A stretch of 9,757 nucleotides of DNA from an uncultured Zetaproteobacteria bacterium (GCA_913056285.1 CAJXNE010000067.1:1-9757); one strand, 5' to 3'. Positions 1 to 7,142 are shown, counted from the first letter of the stretch. The notes: generated by a model from the letters alone, not told the origin. Made by a program: numbers and translations.

Positions 1-658
1 CCTGAAACTGGCTCACATCAAAGGTGCGCTCCGGCACATAGATCAAATGCGGACCATCGCCTTCACCTTGACGGGCCAGTGCAGAAGCCGCAGTCAAAAA
101 TCCTGCATCACGCCCCATCACAATATTGATTTTGACGCCAGCCAGCGCCGCGTTATCGCGGTCATCACCCATGAACGCCAGCGCCACAAAACGCGCCGCA
201 GAAGCATAGCCCGGACAATGATCAGTGACGCGCAGATCGTTATCGATTGTCTTGGGAATATGAATGGTACAGAAATCATAATCGGCCTCTTTGGCCATTT
301 CGGCAATAATGTAGGCGGTTTCTGCTGAATCATTGCCGCCGACATAAAAGAAATAACGCACATCGTTCTTCCTGAACACTTCAAACACACGCTCACATTC
401 GGCCCTGCCCGGTTTCAAACGCACCGAGCCCAATCCGGCCGCAGGCGTGGCAGCAAGAATTTCCAGTTCCTCTTCGGACTGGGTAGTTAAGTCGACAAAG
501 TCCTCATTCATAATACCGGCAATGCCATGCTTCGCACCAAGAATGCCGGTAATATCCGCATGCCTGCGCGCCGCCAGCACGGCCCCTACCAGTGACTGGT
601 TAATCACTGCAGTTGGTCCGCCTGACTGACCGATCACCATTTTGCCCTGTAATGCCAT
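1..658 (-). CDS. pfp: PPi-dependent 6-phosphofructokinase, N-terminal part (cut by window edge)
   Basis: My own translation of the minus strand from the ATG at 658-656 stays open to the window edge, giving 219 codons; the C-terminal part lies outside. It is a phosphofructokinase-fold protein converting fructose 6-phosphate to fructose 1,6-bisphosphate in the cytoplasm. Visible motifs: GQSGGPTAVIN (residues 10-20, phosphoryl-donor loop), GGNDS (107-111) where ATP enzymes have GGDGS, IPKTIDND (134-141) with the catalytic Asp region and a Lys where ATP enzymes usually have Gly, and MGRDAG (181-186, fructose 6-phosphate binding). The GGND plus PKTIDND pair is typical of pyrophosphate-dependent, reversible enzymes; that donor is inferred, not proven. 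The start is supported by GGAGGG (complement of 666-671) seven bases upstream. It diverges from the phosphatase gene at 757 and sits near glpX, which acts on the same sugar-phosphate pair. An ATP-dependent member of the same clade is the alternative. Confidence 0.88.
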   Translation of the reverse strand, partial: MALQGKMVIGQSGGPTAVINQSLVGAVLAARRHADITGILGAKHGIAGIMNEDFVDLTTQSEEELEILAATPAAGLGSVRLKPGRAECERVFEVFRKNDVRYFFYVGGNDSAETAYIIAEMAKEADYDFCTIHIPKTIDNDLRVTDHCPGYASAARFVALAFMGDDRDNAALAGVKINIVMGRDAGFLTAASALARQGEGDGPHLIYVPERTFDVSQFQ

Positions 659-685
659 ATTAGAACCCTCCAGAAATTTTGCCGC

Positions 686-714
686 ATCATAACCTCTTAT
701 GGAACGCATGGCAT
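686..714 (-). promoter_or_regulatory. Candidate sigma-70 promoter for the phosphofructokinase gene
   Basis: Read on the minus strand, ATGCCA (complement of 709-714) and TATGAT (complement of 686-691) are separated by exactly 17 bases. They match the -35 and -10 consensus at 4 and 5 of 6 positions. Transcription would begin near 679 and give a leader of about 20 bases holding the GGAGGG ribosome site. This lies in the 98-bp divergent gap (659-756), which also holds a small inverted repeat GCATG-gcat-CATGC (706-719) overlapping the -35. I see no convincing promoter for the plus-strand gene in this gap. By-eye consensus matching only. Confidence 0.35.
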
Positions 715-756
715 CATGCATGTACTTCGTGAATCTTGTGGTGAAGCATTGCGACC

Positions 757-1563
757 ATGAATGACTTAAGCACGACGCTAAACGCCATCGAAGCCATTCT
801 CGAACAGGCCGGCAAGGAAATCATCCTGCCAGCCTTCTACTCTTCGATGCAATCCTCCACCAAAGCTGACGGCTCCATCGTGACCGAGACCGATCTGGCC
901 TGCCAACAGTTTATTCAGGATGAACTGGAATGTCTGGATAAGAGTATCGCCTTTCTCGGCGAAGAAATGACTGAAGCGGAACAACTTGCCTGTCTGCAAC
1001 ATAGTGAAGGGCGTTACTGGTGCCTGGATCCGCTTGATGGCACCAGTAATTTTATAGCTCATTTTCCCTGCTTTGCGATTTCACTGGCATTGATTGAACA
1101 CGGTATCGTGCAACTGGCCTGCATTCATGACCCTGTACGCAAAGAAACCTTCACCGCCATTCACGGGCAAGGCGCATGCTTAAATGGCGCCCCCATTTCA
1201 ACATCTCACAATGATCAGCTGCAACATGCAGTCGGCTTTGTTGATTTCAAACGACTCGCTCCGCCACTGGCTACACAGTTTATCACCCGACCATGTTACC
1301 GCAGCCAACGCAACATTGGCTCCTGCGCTTTGGAATGGGCATGGCTGGCAGCAGGACGCGGCCATTTCATTATTCACGGCAGTGAAAAAATATGGGACTT
1401 TTCTGCCGGTAGCTTGATTGCCAGTGAATCTGGTTGTGTGGTCAGTAGTTTCGACAAGGTATCCCTCTTCCCTTGCACTACGCTTTCCACCTCTGTTTTA
1501 GCCGCCTGTAACCCCTCAACTCACGCATCACTTAAACTTCAACTATCGAAATTGAACTACTGA
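757..1563 (+). CDS. Inositol-monophosphatase-family sugar phosphatase
   Basis: A 268-residue protein of the Mg2+-dependent, Li+-sensitive phosphatase superfamily (inositol monophosphatase, FBPase, CysQ and HisN relatives); the length is normal. Motifs in order: TKADGSIVTETD (35-46), the metal-binding pair in GEE (68-70), DPLDGTSNF (91-99, with the metal ligands Asp91 and Asp94), RNIGSCALEWAWLAAGRG (185-202), and the C-terminal WDFSAGSLIASESG (213-226) with metal ligand Asp214. All metal-binding motifs look intact, so it should be active. The substrate cannot be read from sequence: inositol 1-phosphate, fructose 1,6-bisphosphate, histidinol phosphate or PAP are all possible. An in-frame stop at 742-744 rules out a longer start apart from a non-standard codon. 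The ribosome site is weak (GGTG/GAAG upstream). It diverges from the PPi-PFK gene and is followed 132 bp later by glpX. Its place among FBP-converting genes hints at a sugar bisphosphate role, which is inference. Confidence 0.88.
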   Translation: MNDLSTTLNAIEAILEQAGKEIILPAFYSSMQSSTKADGSIVTETDLACQQFIQDELECLDKSIAFLGEEMTEAEQLACLQHSEGRYWCLDPLDGTSNFIAHFPCFAISLALIEHGIVQLACIHDPVRKETFTAIHGQGACLNGAPISTSHNDQLQHAVGFVDFKRLAPPLATQFITRPCYRSQRNIGSCALEWAWLAAGRGHFIIHGSEKIWDFSAGSLIASESGCVVSSFDKVSLFPCTTLSTSVLAACNPSTHASLKLQLSKLNY

Positions 1564-1642
1564 AAAATAAAGCATAATTGCAAATTCTAAAATCATGGTC
1601 GCTTTTTCGGGGCAAATCCGCTAGTGTGCGCCTGCTTTTTTC

Positions 1643-1652
1643 GACTGGCAGC
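1643..1652 (+). repeat. Decamer GACTGGCAGC in the glpX leader, copy 1
   Basis: The ten bases GACTGGCAGC lie 43 bp upstream of the glpX ATG and recur exactly at 5860-5869 in the leader of pgk. The surrounding region (1564-1695, no gene) is AT-rich, with a T-run at 1636-1641 and TATATT at 1655-1660. I see no -35 that pairs well with TATATT, so I do not call a promoter. The decamer could be a regulator site shared by the two units, or chance. Confidence 0.35.
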
Positions 1653-1695
1653 ATTATATTAAATATTTTCAAACACATTAACCGGAGGGGAATAC

Positions 1696-2649
1696 ATGGG
1701 TAGCGTTAGCAATCTGAAAATTGATTTGGTGGAAGTATGTGAGGCAGCGGCGCGAGCCTGCGCCCCGTTTGTAGGCTCCGGCCAGAAGGATGAGGGTGAT
1801 GGCCTGGCTGTGGATGCCATGCGCGCTCGCATCAATGAAGTAAAGATGAATGGCATGATCGTGATTGGCGAAGGAGCCAAGGATGAAGCGCCGGCTCTCT
1901 ACGATGGTGAAAAAGTAGGTACTGGCGAAGGTATTGGTGTGGATATCGCAGTTGACCCGATTGAGGGAACGAATTTATTCGCCAAAGACATGCCCGGCTC
2001 GATAGTAACCCTGGCTGCGGCACCCGAGGGCAGCATGTATCGCCCCGGTTCCTGCTTCTATATGGATAAACAGGTCTATCCTAAAGCTGCACGCGGTCAT
2101 ATTGATCCGGAAGCACCTATTGCAGATCGCTTAAATCAACTGGCCAAATCACTGGGCAAAACCGTACCCGAGCTGAAAATATTCATCCTCGATAAACCAC
2201 GCCATCAGGCCATGATGCAGGAAGTCTATGCCACTGGCGCCAAAGTACGTCTGGCTACCGACGGTGATGTAAACGGTGCGATTCAGGCTGTGCTCAACAT
2301 GGGCTCCGATGCACTGTTCGGCATTGGCGGCACCCCTGAGGGGATTGTCACTGCGTGTGCAGCACGTGCGATGGGCGCCGAAATGTTCGGCCGCATGGCG
2401 CCACAGAAAGATTTCGAAATCAAACTGTGTGAAGAAGAAGGTATTGACACCAAGAAGATTCTGACCCGTGATGAGTTGGTCACTTCGGATGACTGCCTGT
2501 TCATTGCCACAGGCTTGACCTCCGGCGCCTATGTGCGCCACGTTAAGGTCGGTTATGATGCTTATGGCAAACACAAAACCACAGACACAGTCGTGCTGGA
2601 TGGCGGCATTGGCAATATTCGCCATGTTGTGACGACACTGCACGTTTAA
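1696..2649 (+). CDS. glpX: Class II fructose-1,6-bisphosphatase (possibly also sedoheptulose-1,7-bisphosphatase)
   Basis: A 317-residue GlpX-type phosphatase that hydrolyses fructose 1,6-bisphosphate to fructose 6-phosphate. In cyanobacteria and other autotrophs, members of this class also act on sedoheptulose 1,7-bisphosphate in the Calvin cycle. Motifs: GDGLAVDAM (34-42), IVIGEGAKDEAP (55-66), VDIAVDPIEGTN (82-93), LDKPRH (165-170), DGDV (189-192), GIGGTPEGI (209-217). Counted against E. coli GlpX as I recall it, the metal and catalytic residues Asp33, Glu57, Asp85, Glu88, Thr90 and Glu213 correspond to Asp35, Glu59, Asp87, Glu90, Thr92 and Glu215; all are present. The start is fixed by GGAGGGG (1684-1690) five bases before the ATG. 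It stands alone between a 132-bp leader and a hairpin after the stop, followed by tkt. In this context its role is probably gluconeogenic or Calvin-cycle. Dual substrate use is inferred from context. Confidence 0.96.
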   Translation: MGSVSNLKIDLVEVCEAAARACAPFVGSGQKDEGDGLAVDAMRARINEVKMNGMIVIGEGAKDEAPALYDGEKVGTGEGIGVDIAVDPIEGTNLFAKDMPGSIVTLAAAPEGSMYRPGSCFYMDKQVYPKAARGHIDPEAPIADRLNQLAKSLGKTVPELKIFILDKPRHQAMMQEVYATGAKVRLATDGDVNGAIQAVLNMGSDALFGIGGTPEGIVTACAARAMGAEMFGRMAPQKDFEIKLCEEEGIDTKKILTRDELVTSDDCLFIATGLTSGAYVRHVKVGYDAYGKHKTTDTVVLDGGIGNIRHVVTTLHV

Positions 2650-2660
2650 AAACGATAGAG

Positions 2661-2684
2661 ACATAAGCTTTACTTATGTTTTTT
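2661..2684 (+). terminator. Probable intrinsic terminator after glpX
   Basis: ACATAAG (2661-2667), a 5-base loop, and CTTATGT (2673-2679) form a perfect 7-bp stem, followed by a run of T to 2684. The hairpin begins 12 bases after the glpX stop. The stem has only two G-C pairs, so it may be leaky and let some transcription enter tkt. The last T of the run begins TATAAT (2684-2689), a perfect -10 hexamer, but no matching -35 is visible at 16-18 bp. Confidence 0.5.
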
Positions 2685-2724
2685 ATAATAAGCACTAATT
2701 AGATTTTATACATAAAAAAGCTAG

Positions 2725-2742
2725 GGTTCATCACGCTGAACC
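2725..2742 (+). promoter_or_regulatory. Inverted repeat in the tkt leader
   Basis: GGTTCA (2725-2730), six bases, then TGAACC (2737-2742) form a perfect 6-bp inverted repeat centred about 36 bp before the tkt start and just upstream of its ribosome site GAGGGG (2754-2759). It contains a T-N11-A core (2728-2740), the minimal pattern of LysR-type operators, but the fuller CbbR-like pattern TNA-N7-TNA is not met (the spacing is six). As RNA it would be a small leader hairpin. A related repeat begins at 8626, before fba. The function is unknown. Confidence 0.35.
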
Positions 2743-2768
2743 ATTAAATTGAAGAGGGGTATACGTAT

Positions 2769-4757
2769 ATGAGCAACAATCGCAGACATCTGGCTAACGC
2801 TATCCGTGCATTGGCTATGGATTCAGTACAGAAAGCCAATTCCGGCCATCCGGGCGCACCGATGGGCATGGCGGACATCGCCGAAGTCCTGTGGAATGAC
2901 TACATGACCCACAACCCGACCAATACTAACTGGGCGGATCGTGACCGGTTCATCCTGTCCAATGGTCATGGCTCCATGCTGATTTACTCCCTGCTGCACC
3001 TGACCGGCTACGATCTGGGCATTGAAGATCTGAAACAGTTCCGTCAGCTGCATTCCCGCACGCCAGGCCATCCGGAATACGGCTATGCGCCGGGTGTTGA
3101 AACCACGACTGGCCCGCTGGGTCAGGGCATCACCAACGGTGTCGGCATGGCGGTTGCTGAATCCATGCTGGCTGGTCAGTTCAATAAACCGGGTCATGAG
3201 ATTGTTGACCATAATACTTACGTATTCATGGGCGATGGCTGCATGATGGAAGGCATTTCTCACGAAGCATGCTCTCTGGCCGGCACCTTAAAACTCGGCA
3301 AGCTGATTGCATTCTGGGATGACAACGGCATTTCCATTGATGGCGAAGTCGAAGGCTGGTTTACCGATGATACCCCTGCTCGCTTTGAAGCTTATGGATG
3401 GCAGGTGATCCGCAATGTTGACGGCCACGACGCTGGTGAAATCAAGGCTGCGATTGAAACGGCTCGCGCCAATTCTGATCAGCCTACGCTGGTTTGTTGT
3501 AAAACCATTATCGGCTTCGGTTCTCCGAATATGGCCGGTTCGCATGATTGCCATGGTGCTGCACTGGGCGATGAAGAAATCGCACTGGTTCGTAAGGAAC
3601 TGGGTTGGGAATACGATCCGTTTGTGATTCCTGAAGATGTCTATGCAGGCTGGGATGCCAAAGAGAAGGGTACGGCTGCTGAAGCCGACTGGAACGCCCG
3701 TTTCGAAGCCTATGCTGCTGAATATCCTGAACTGGCTGCTGAATTCACTCGCCGTCAGGCTGGCGATTTGCCGGATGGCTGGGAAGCAGGCGTCACAGAC
3801 TGGATCAACCAGTTGCGTGAAGAGAAGCCCGGCTGGGCAACCCGCGTGGCATCCGGTAAAACCATCGGTGCATTTGCTGCGCTATTGCCTGAACTGGTTG
3901 GCGGTTCCGCCGATCTGGCGCCATCCAATAACACCAAATGGCCTGAAGCAGTTGCCTACTCCAAGGAAACACCGGAAGGCAATTATATGCACTATGGCGT
4001 GCGCGAATTCGGCATGTCCCATGCCATGAACGGCATGGTATTGCATGGCGGTGTAATTCCGTTTGGCGGCACCTTCCTGATGTTCTCGGAATATGCACGC
4101 AATGCACTGCGCATGTCTGCGCTGATGAAAATCGGTACGATTTTCGTTTACACCCATGATTCTATCGGCCTCGGCGAAGATGGCCCGACCCATCAGCCGG
4201 TTGAGCAGATCGCAACCCTGCGCATGATTCCGAACATGAACACATGGCGCCCATGCGATGCGGTTGAGTCGGCAGTGGCATGGAAAGCCGCTGTAGAACG
4301 TCGCGACAGCCCGAGCATTTTAATCTTCACCCGTCAGGGCCTGCCTTGCAACGATTATAGCGATGCACAGGTTGCAGATATGGAACGCGGCGGTTACGTC
4401 ATCAGCAATTGCGACGGCACACCAGATGCAATCATCATGGCCACCGGTTCCGAAGTACAACTGGCACTGGCTGCTCAGGCTGAATCCGACAAAAACATTC
4501 GCGTGGTATCCATGCCGTGTACCGAACGTTTCGATGCACAGGATGCGGCATACAAGGAATCCGTACTGCCAGCAGCAGTAACGGCGCGCGTTGCTGTTGA
4601 AGCTGGTGTTACCGGCTTCTGGGGCAAGTATGTTGGTTTGAACGGTAAAGTCATCGGTATCGACACCTTCGGCGAATCCGCACCAGCTGGTGAATTGTTT
4701 AAACTGTTCGGCATTACCACGGAAGCCGTGGTAGCCGCCGTCAATGAAGTAGCTTAA
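2769..4757 (+). CDS. tkt: Transketolase
   Basis: A 662-residue, full-length thiamine-diphosphate enzyme that moves two-carbon ketol units between sugar phosphates. In the Calvin and pentose-phosphate pathways it makes xylulose 5-phosphate from fructose 6-phosphate or sedoheptulose 7-phosphate plus glyceraldehyde 3-phosphate. Landmarks: NSGHPGAPMG (24-33, with active-site His27), SNGHGS (64-69, His67), GPLGQG (115-120), the ThDP/metal motif from GDG (155-157) to Asn186, GSHDCHG (257-263), the catalytic Glu413 in HYGVREFGMS (408-417), and THDSIGLGEDGPTHQP (462-477) with the substrate-binding His463 and His475. These cover the ThDP, pyrimidine-binding and C-terminal domains, all intact. The start is set by GAGGGG (2754-2759) nine bases upstream. 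Two stop codons in tandem end it (4755-4760), and gap follows after 33 bp, so the two are almost certainly co-transcribed. In autotrophs this gene is often named cbbT. Confidence 0.97.
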   Translation: MSNNRRHLANAIRALAMDSVQKANSGHPGAPMGMADIAEVLWNDYMTHNPTNTNWADRDRFILSNGHGSMLIYSLLHLTGYDLGIEDLKQFRQLHSRTPGHPEYGYAPGVETTTGPLGQGITNGVGMAVAESMLAGQFNKPGHEIVDHNTYVFMGDGCMMEGISHEACSLAGTLKLGKLIAFWDDNGISIDGEVEGWFTDDTPARFEAYGWQVIRNVDGHDAGEIKAAIETARANSDQPTLVCCKTIIGFGSPNMAGSHDCHGAALGDEEIALVRKELGWEYDPFVIPEDVYAGWDAKEKGTAAEADWNARFEAYAAEYPELAAEFTRRQAGDLPDGWEAGVTDWINQLREEKPGWATRVASGKTIGAFAALLPELVGGSADLAPSNNTKWPEAVAYSKETPEGNYMHYGVREFGMSHAMNGMVLHGGVIPFGGTFLMFSEYARNALRMSALMKIGTIFVYTHDSIGLGEDGPTHQPVEQIATLRMIPNMNTWRPCDAVESAVAWKAAVERRDSPSILIFTRQGLPCNDYSDAQVADMERGGYVISNCDGTPDAIIMATGSEVQLALAAQAESDKNIRVVSMPCTERFDAQDAAYKESVLPAAVTARVAVEAGVTGFWGKYVGLNGKVIGIDTFGESAPAGELFKLFGITTEAVVAAVNEVA

Positions 4758-4790
4758 TAAAAAATATAATATATAAAGGGAGCGAGAAGT

Positions 4791-5795
4791 ATGACGATTA
4801 AAGTTGGTATTAATGGATTTGGCCGCATTGGCCGCATGGCATTCCGCGCGATTGCCAAAGATTTTACAGATATGGAAGTGGTCGGCATCAACGATTTGCT
4901 GGACCCTGAATATCAGGCTTACATGCTGAAATATGATTCCGTACATGGCCGTTTTGATGGTGATGTATCTGTTGATGGTGGCAATCTGGTTGTAGACGGC
5001 AAAACCATCCGTGTTACAGCTGAACGTGATCCGGCTAACCTGAAGTGGGACGAAGTCGGCGCTGACGTAGTTCTGGAGTGCACAGGCTTCTTCCTGACTG
5101 AGGAATCCTGCAAGGCGCATATCGCTGCCGGTGCTAAAAAGGTTGTACAATCTGCGCCATCCAAAGATGCGACCCCGATGTTCGTTTACGGCGTAAACCA
5201 TGATGATTACGCGGGTGAAACCATCAGTTCAGCTGCATCCTGCACCACCAACTGCCTGGCTCCTCTGGCCAAGGTGATCCATGACAGCTTCGGCATCAAA
5301 CGCGGCCTGATGACTACCGTACATGCGGCTACTGCTACGCAGAAGACCGTTGATGGACCATCCAATAAAGACTGGCGCGGTGGTCGCGGCATTCTGGAGA
5401 ACATCATCCCGTCTTCTACCGGCGCAGCCAAGGCTGTGGGCAAGGTTATCCCTTCCCTGAACGGTAAACTGACCGGTATGGCCTTCCGCATTCCTGCTTC
5501 CGATGTGTCCGTAGTCGATCTGACTGTGGAACTGGAAAAAGAAGCATCGTATGACGAAATCGTTGCAGCAGTGAAAACAGCATCCGAAACCGCAGGCATC
5601 GGCGATACGCTGGCCTTCACAGATGAAAAAGTTGTTTCCACAGATTTCCGTGGCTGCAGTTATTCATCTATCTTCGATGCCACAGCCGGCATCGCCATCG
5701 ACAGCACCTTCGTCAAACTGGTTGCTTTCTATGACAATGAATATGGATATACCTGCAACATGATGCGTTTCGTGCGTCACGTAGCAAATAGCTGA
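4791..5795 (+). CDS. gap: Glyceraldehyde-3-phosphate dehydrogenase, phosphorylating
   Basis: A 334-residue, full-length enzyme that interconverts glyceraldehyde 3-phosphate and 1,3-bisphosphoglycerate with NAD(P). In this cluster it probably runs reductively for carbon fixation. The N-terminal Rossmann motif is GINGFGRIGR (6-15). The catalytic Cys151 is in SAASCTTNCLAP (147-158) and the active-site His178 in TTVHAATATQK (175-185). The S-loop reads DGPSNKDWRGGRG (188-200). The protein is strikingly close to E. coli GapA over its first 240 residues as I recall that sequence, including INDL (33-36), whose Asp35 normally favours NAD over NADP. The C-terminal tail (roughly 300-334) is less like GapA. 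The start is supported by GGGAG (4778-4782) eight bases upstream. It is second in the tkt-gap unit and is followed 9 bp after its stop by a strong hairpin. The NAD preference is inferred from residues only. Confidence 0.97.
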   Translation: MTIKVGINGFGRIGRMAFRAIAKDFTDMEVVGINDLLDPEYQAYMLKYDSVHGRFDGDVSVDGGNLVVDGKTIRVTAERDPANLKWDEVGADVVLECTGFFLTEESCKAHIAAGAKKVVQSAPSKDATPMFVYGVNHDDYAGETISSAASCTTNCLAPLAKVIHDSFGIKRGLMTTVHAATATQKTVDGPSNKDWRGGRGILENIIPSSTGAAKAVGKVIPSLNGKLTGMAFRIPASDVSVVDLTVELEKEASYDEIVAAVKTASETAGIGDTLAFTDEKVVSTDFRGCSYSSIFDATAGIAIDSTFVKLVAFYDNEYGYTCNMMRFVRHVANS

Positions 5796-5804
5796 AATTG
5801 ACCT

Positions 5805-5835
5805 CGTGGGAGTATCCTCGGATGCTCCCACGTTT
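5805..5835 (+). terminator. Strong hairpin terminator after gap
   Basis: Bases 5805-5817 pair with 5820-5832 in a 13-position stem with a single T-G wobble, closing on a tight CTCG turn and followed directly by TTT. The stem is GC-rich (CGTGGGAG against CTCCCACG at the base). It begins nine bases after the gap stop codon. The T-run is short (TTTG), so termination may be incomplete, but the position and stem strength support a boundary between the tkt-gap unit and pgk. Confidence 0.75.
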
Positions 5836-5845
5836 GTCATTGCCC

Positions 5846-5941
5846 GTTTGTTTCAAACAGACTGGCAGCGACAAGCGTTCGCAATAATTCAAAACCAAGA
5901 ATGTCATCATGCTGTCATGCTTTGTGACAAGCGTCTGTCAT
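5846..5941 (+). promoter_or_regulatory. Repeat-rich leader of pgk, probable regulatory region
   Basis: The gap between the gap terminator and pgk is dense in short repeats. GTTTG-ttt-CAAAC is a small palindrome (5846-5858). GACTGGCAGC (5860-5869) is identical to the glpX leader decamer. GACAAGCGT occurs twice (5870-5878 and 5926-5934). TGTCAT occurs at 5902, 5913 and 5936, and TGTCA (5913-5917) faces TGACA (5925-5929) across seven bases. AATAAT (5883-5888) could be a -10, with the decamer lying where a -35 would be, but the decamer does not resemble TTGACA; that would fit activator-dependent transcription. The sites are seen directly; their role is inference. Confidence 0.45.
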
Positions 5942-5963
5942 TCATCATTCCAAGGAGTAGCTG

Positions 5964-7142
5964 ATGTCTGTATTAAAAATGACCGATCTGGATCTCAAGG
6001 GAAAACGCGTCCTGATACGCGAAGATCTGAATGTACCTATTGTTGATGGCGAGGTTGGAGACGATACCCGCATCCAGGCCAGCCTGCCGACCATGCAGGC
6101 AGCAATCGCAGCCGGTGCCAAAGTACAGGTATGTTGCCATCTGGGCCGTCCGACTGAAGGCGAATATGATGAGAAATTCTCTCTTGCGCCTGTTGCACGC
6201 CATCTGTCCAAGGTGCTTGGCAAGGAAGTTCGCCTTGTTAAGGATTATTTGGACAATGCGCCGGAACTGGCTGATGGCGAACTGGTATTGCTGGAAAATA
6301 TCCGTTTCAATGTCGGCGAAAAGAAGAACGACGAAACCCTGTCCAAACAGTATGCATCCCTGTGTGATGTGTATGTGATGGATGCATTCGGCACCGCCCA
6401 CCGCGCTCAGGCTTCCACACATGGCGCTGGCAAATTTGCACCTGTTGCATGCGCAGGCCCATTGCTGGCTGCAGAACTCGAAGCACTTGGTAGCGCGCTC
6501 GATAACCCGGCGCGTCCGATGGTGGCCATTGTTGGTGGCTCCAAAGTATCGACCAAGCTAACCGTACTGGAATCTCTGTCCAAGATTGTGGATCAATTAG
6601 TTGTAGGCGGCGGTATCGCCAATACATTTATTGCCGCAGCAGGCAAGCCGGTGGGTAAATCACTGTATGAAGCTGATCTGGTGGATACCTGCAAGAAACT
6701 GACTGCTGATGCTGAATCACGCGGCGGCGGCATTCCGGTGCCGACCGATGTGGTTTGCGCCAAAGAGTTCGCTCCTACGGCTGAAGCCACGCTGAAAAAT
6801 GCGGACGACACGCTGGATGACGATATGATTTTTGATATCGGCCCTGATTCAGCAGCAGCTCTGGCTGACATTCTGAAAAATGCCGGAACCATCGTCTGGA
6901 ACGGCCCCGTTGGCGTATTTGAATTCGACCAATTCGGCGAAGGTACCAAGGCAATTTCTCTGGCCATTGCCGATTCTGATGCATTCTCGATTGCCGGCGG
7001 TGGCGACACACTGGCTGCTGTCTCCAAATACGGCATTTCCGACAAGGTATCTTACATCTCAACCGGCGGCGGCGCTTTCCTGGAATTCCTGGAAGGCAAA
7101 AAATTGCCAGCGGTTGCTATGCTAGAGGAGCGCGCAGCTTAA
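5964..7142 (+). CDS. pgk: Phosphoglycerate kinase
   Basis: A 392-residue, full-length monomeric kinase that transfers phosphate between 1,3-bisphosphoglycerate/ADP and 3-phosphoglycerate/ATP. In carbon fixation it consumes ATP to phosphorylate the product of RuBisCO. Visible landmarks: the N-domain signature RVLIREDLNVP (15-25), the substrate-binding CHLGRPTEG (58-66), LLENIRFNVGE (109-119), DAFGTAHRAQAS (140-151), the nucleotide-side GGSKVSTK (191-198), GGGIANTF (215-222), WNGPVGVFE (312-320), and GGGDT (345-349) followed by STGGGAFLEFLEGK (366-379). Both lobes and the hinge are intact. The start is set by AAGGAG (5952-5957) six bases before the ATG. The gene follows a terminator and a repeat-rich leader, so it likely opens its own unit. 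Its last codons carry the ribosome site for pyk, and its TAA is directly followed by the pyk start codon. Confidence 0.97.
   Translation: MSVLKMTDLDLKGKRVLIREDLNVPIVDGEVGDDTRIQASLPTMQAAIAAGAKVQVCCHLGRPTEGEYDEKFSLAPVARHLSKVLGKEVRLVKDYLDNAPELADGELVLLENIRFNVGEKKNDETLSKQYASLCDVYVMDAFGTAHRAQASTHGAGKFAPVACAGPLLAAELEALGSALDNPARPMVAIVGGSKVSTKLTVLESLSKIVDQLVVGGGIANTFIAAAGKPVGKSLYEADLVDTCKKLTADAESRGGGIPVPTDVVCAKEFAPTAEATLKNADDTLDDDMIFDIGPDSAAALADILKNAGTIVWNGPVGVFEFDQFGEGTKAISLAIADSDAFSIAGGGDTLAAVSKYGISDKVSYISTGGGAFLEFLEGKKLPAVAMLEERAA

Noticed and set aside
47..328. 93-codon plus-strand frame at the left edge
   Set aside because: It is antisense to the PPi-PFK gene, whose motifs (GGNDS, PKTIDND, MGRDAG) are clear in the minus-strand reading; the open frame is a by-product.
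1564..1695. Sigma-70 promoter or terminator in the glpX leader
   Set aside because: TATATT (1655-1660) and CATAAT (1573-1578) resemble -10 boxes, but no adequate -35 lies at 16-18 bp (TTGAAC is only 15 bp from CATAAT). The T-run at 1636-1641 is not preceded by a stable stem.
2149..2664. 171-codon minus-strand frame over the end of glpX
   Set aside because: It is antisense to conserved glpX codons and has no family motif; its start falls in the terminator hairpin region.
4320..5201. 293-codon open frame on the minus strand across the tkt-gap junction
   Set aside because: It lies antisense to two intact, well-conserved enzymes, has no purine-rich ribosome site before its ATG, shows no recognisable motif, and is rich in Cys, His and Phe as expected from a shadow frame.
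5864..5876. Possible sigma-54 promoter (TGGCA followed by GC) before pgk
   Set aside because: The distance between the GG and GC elements is 11 rather than the required 12, and the second element reads AAGC instead of TTGC. The matching decamer before glpX has no GC element at all.
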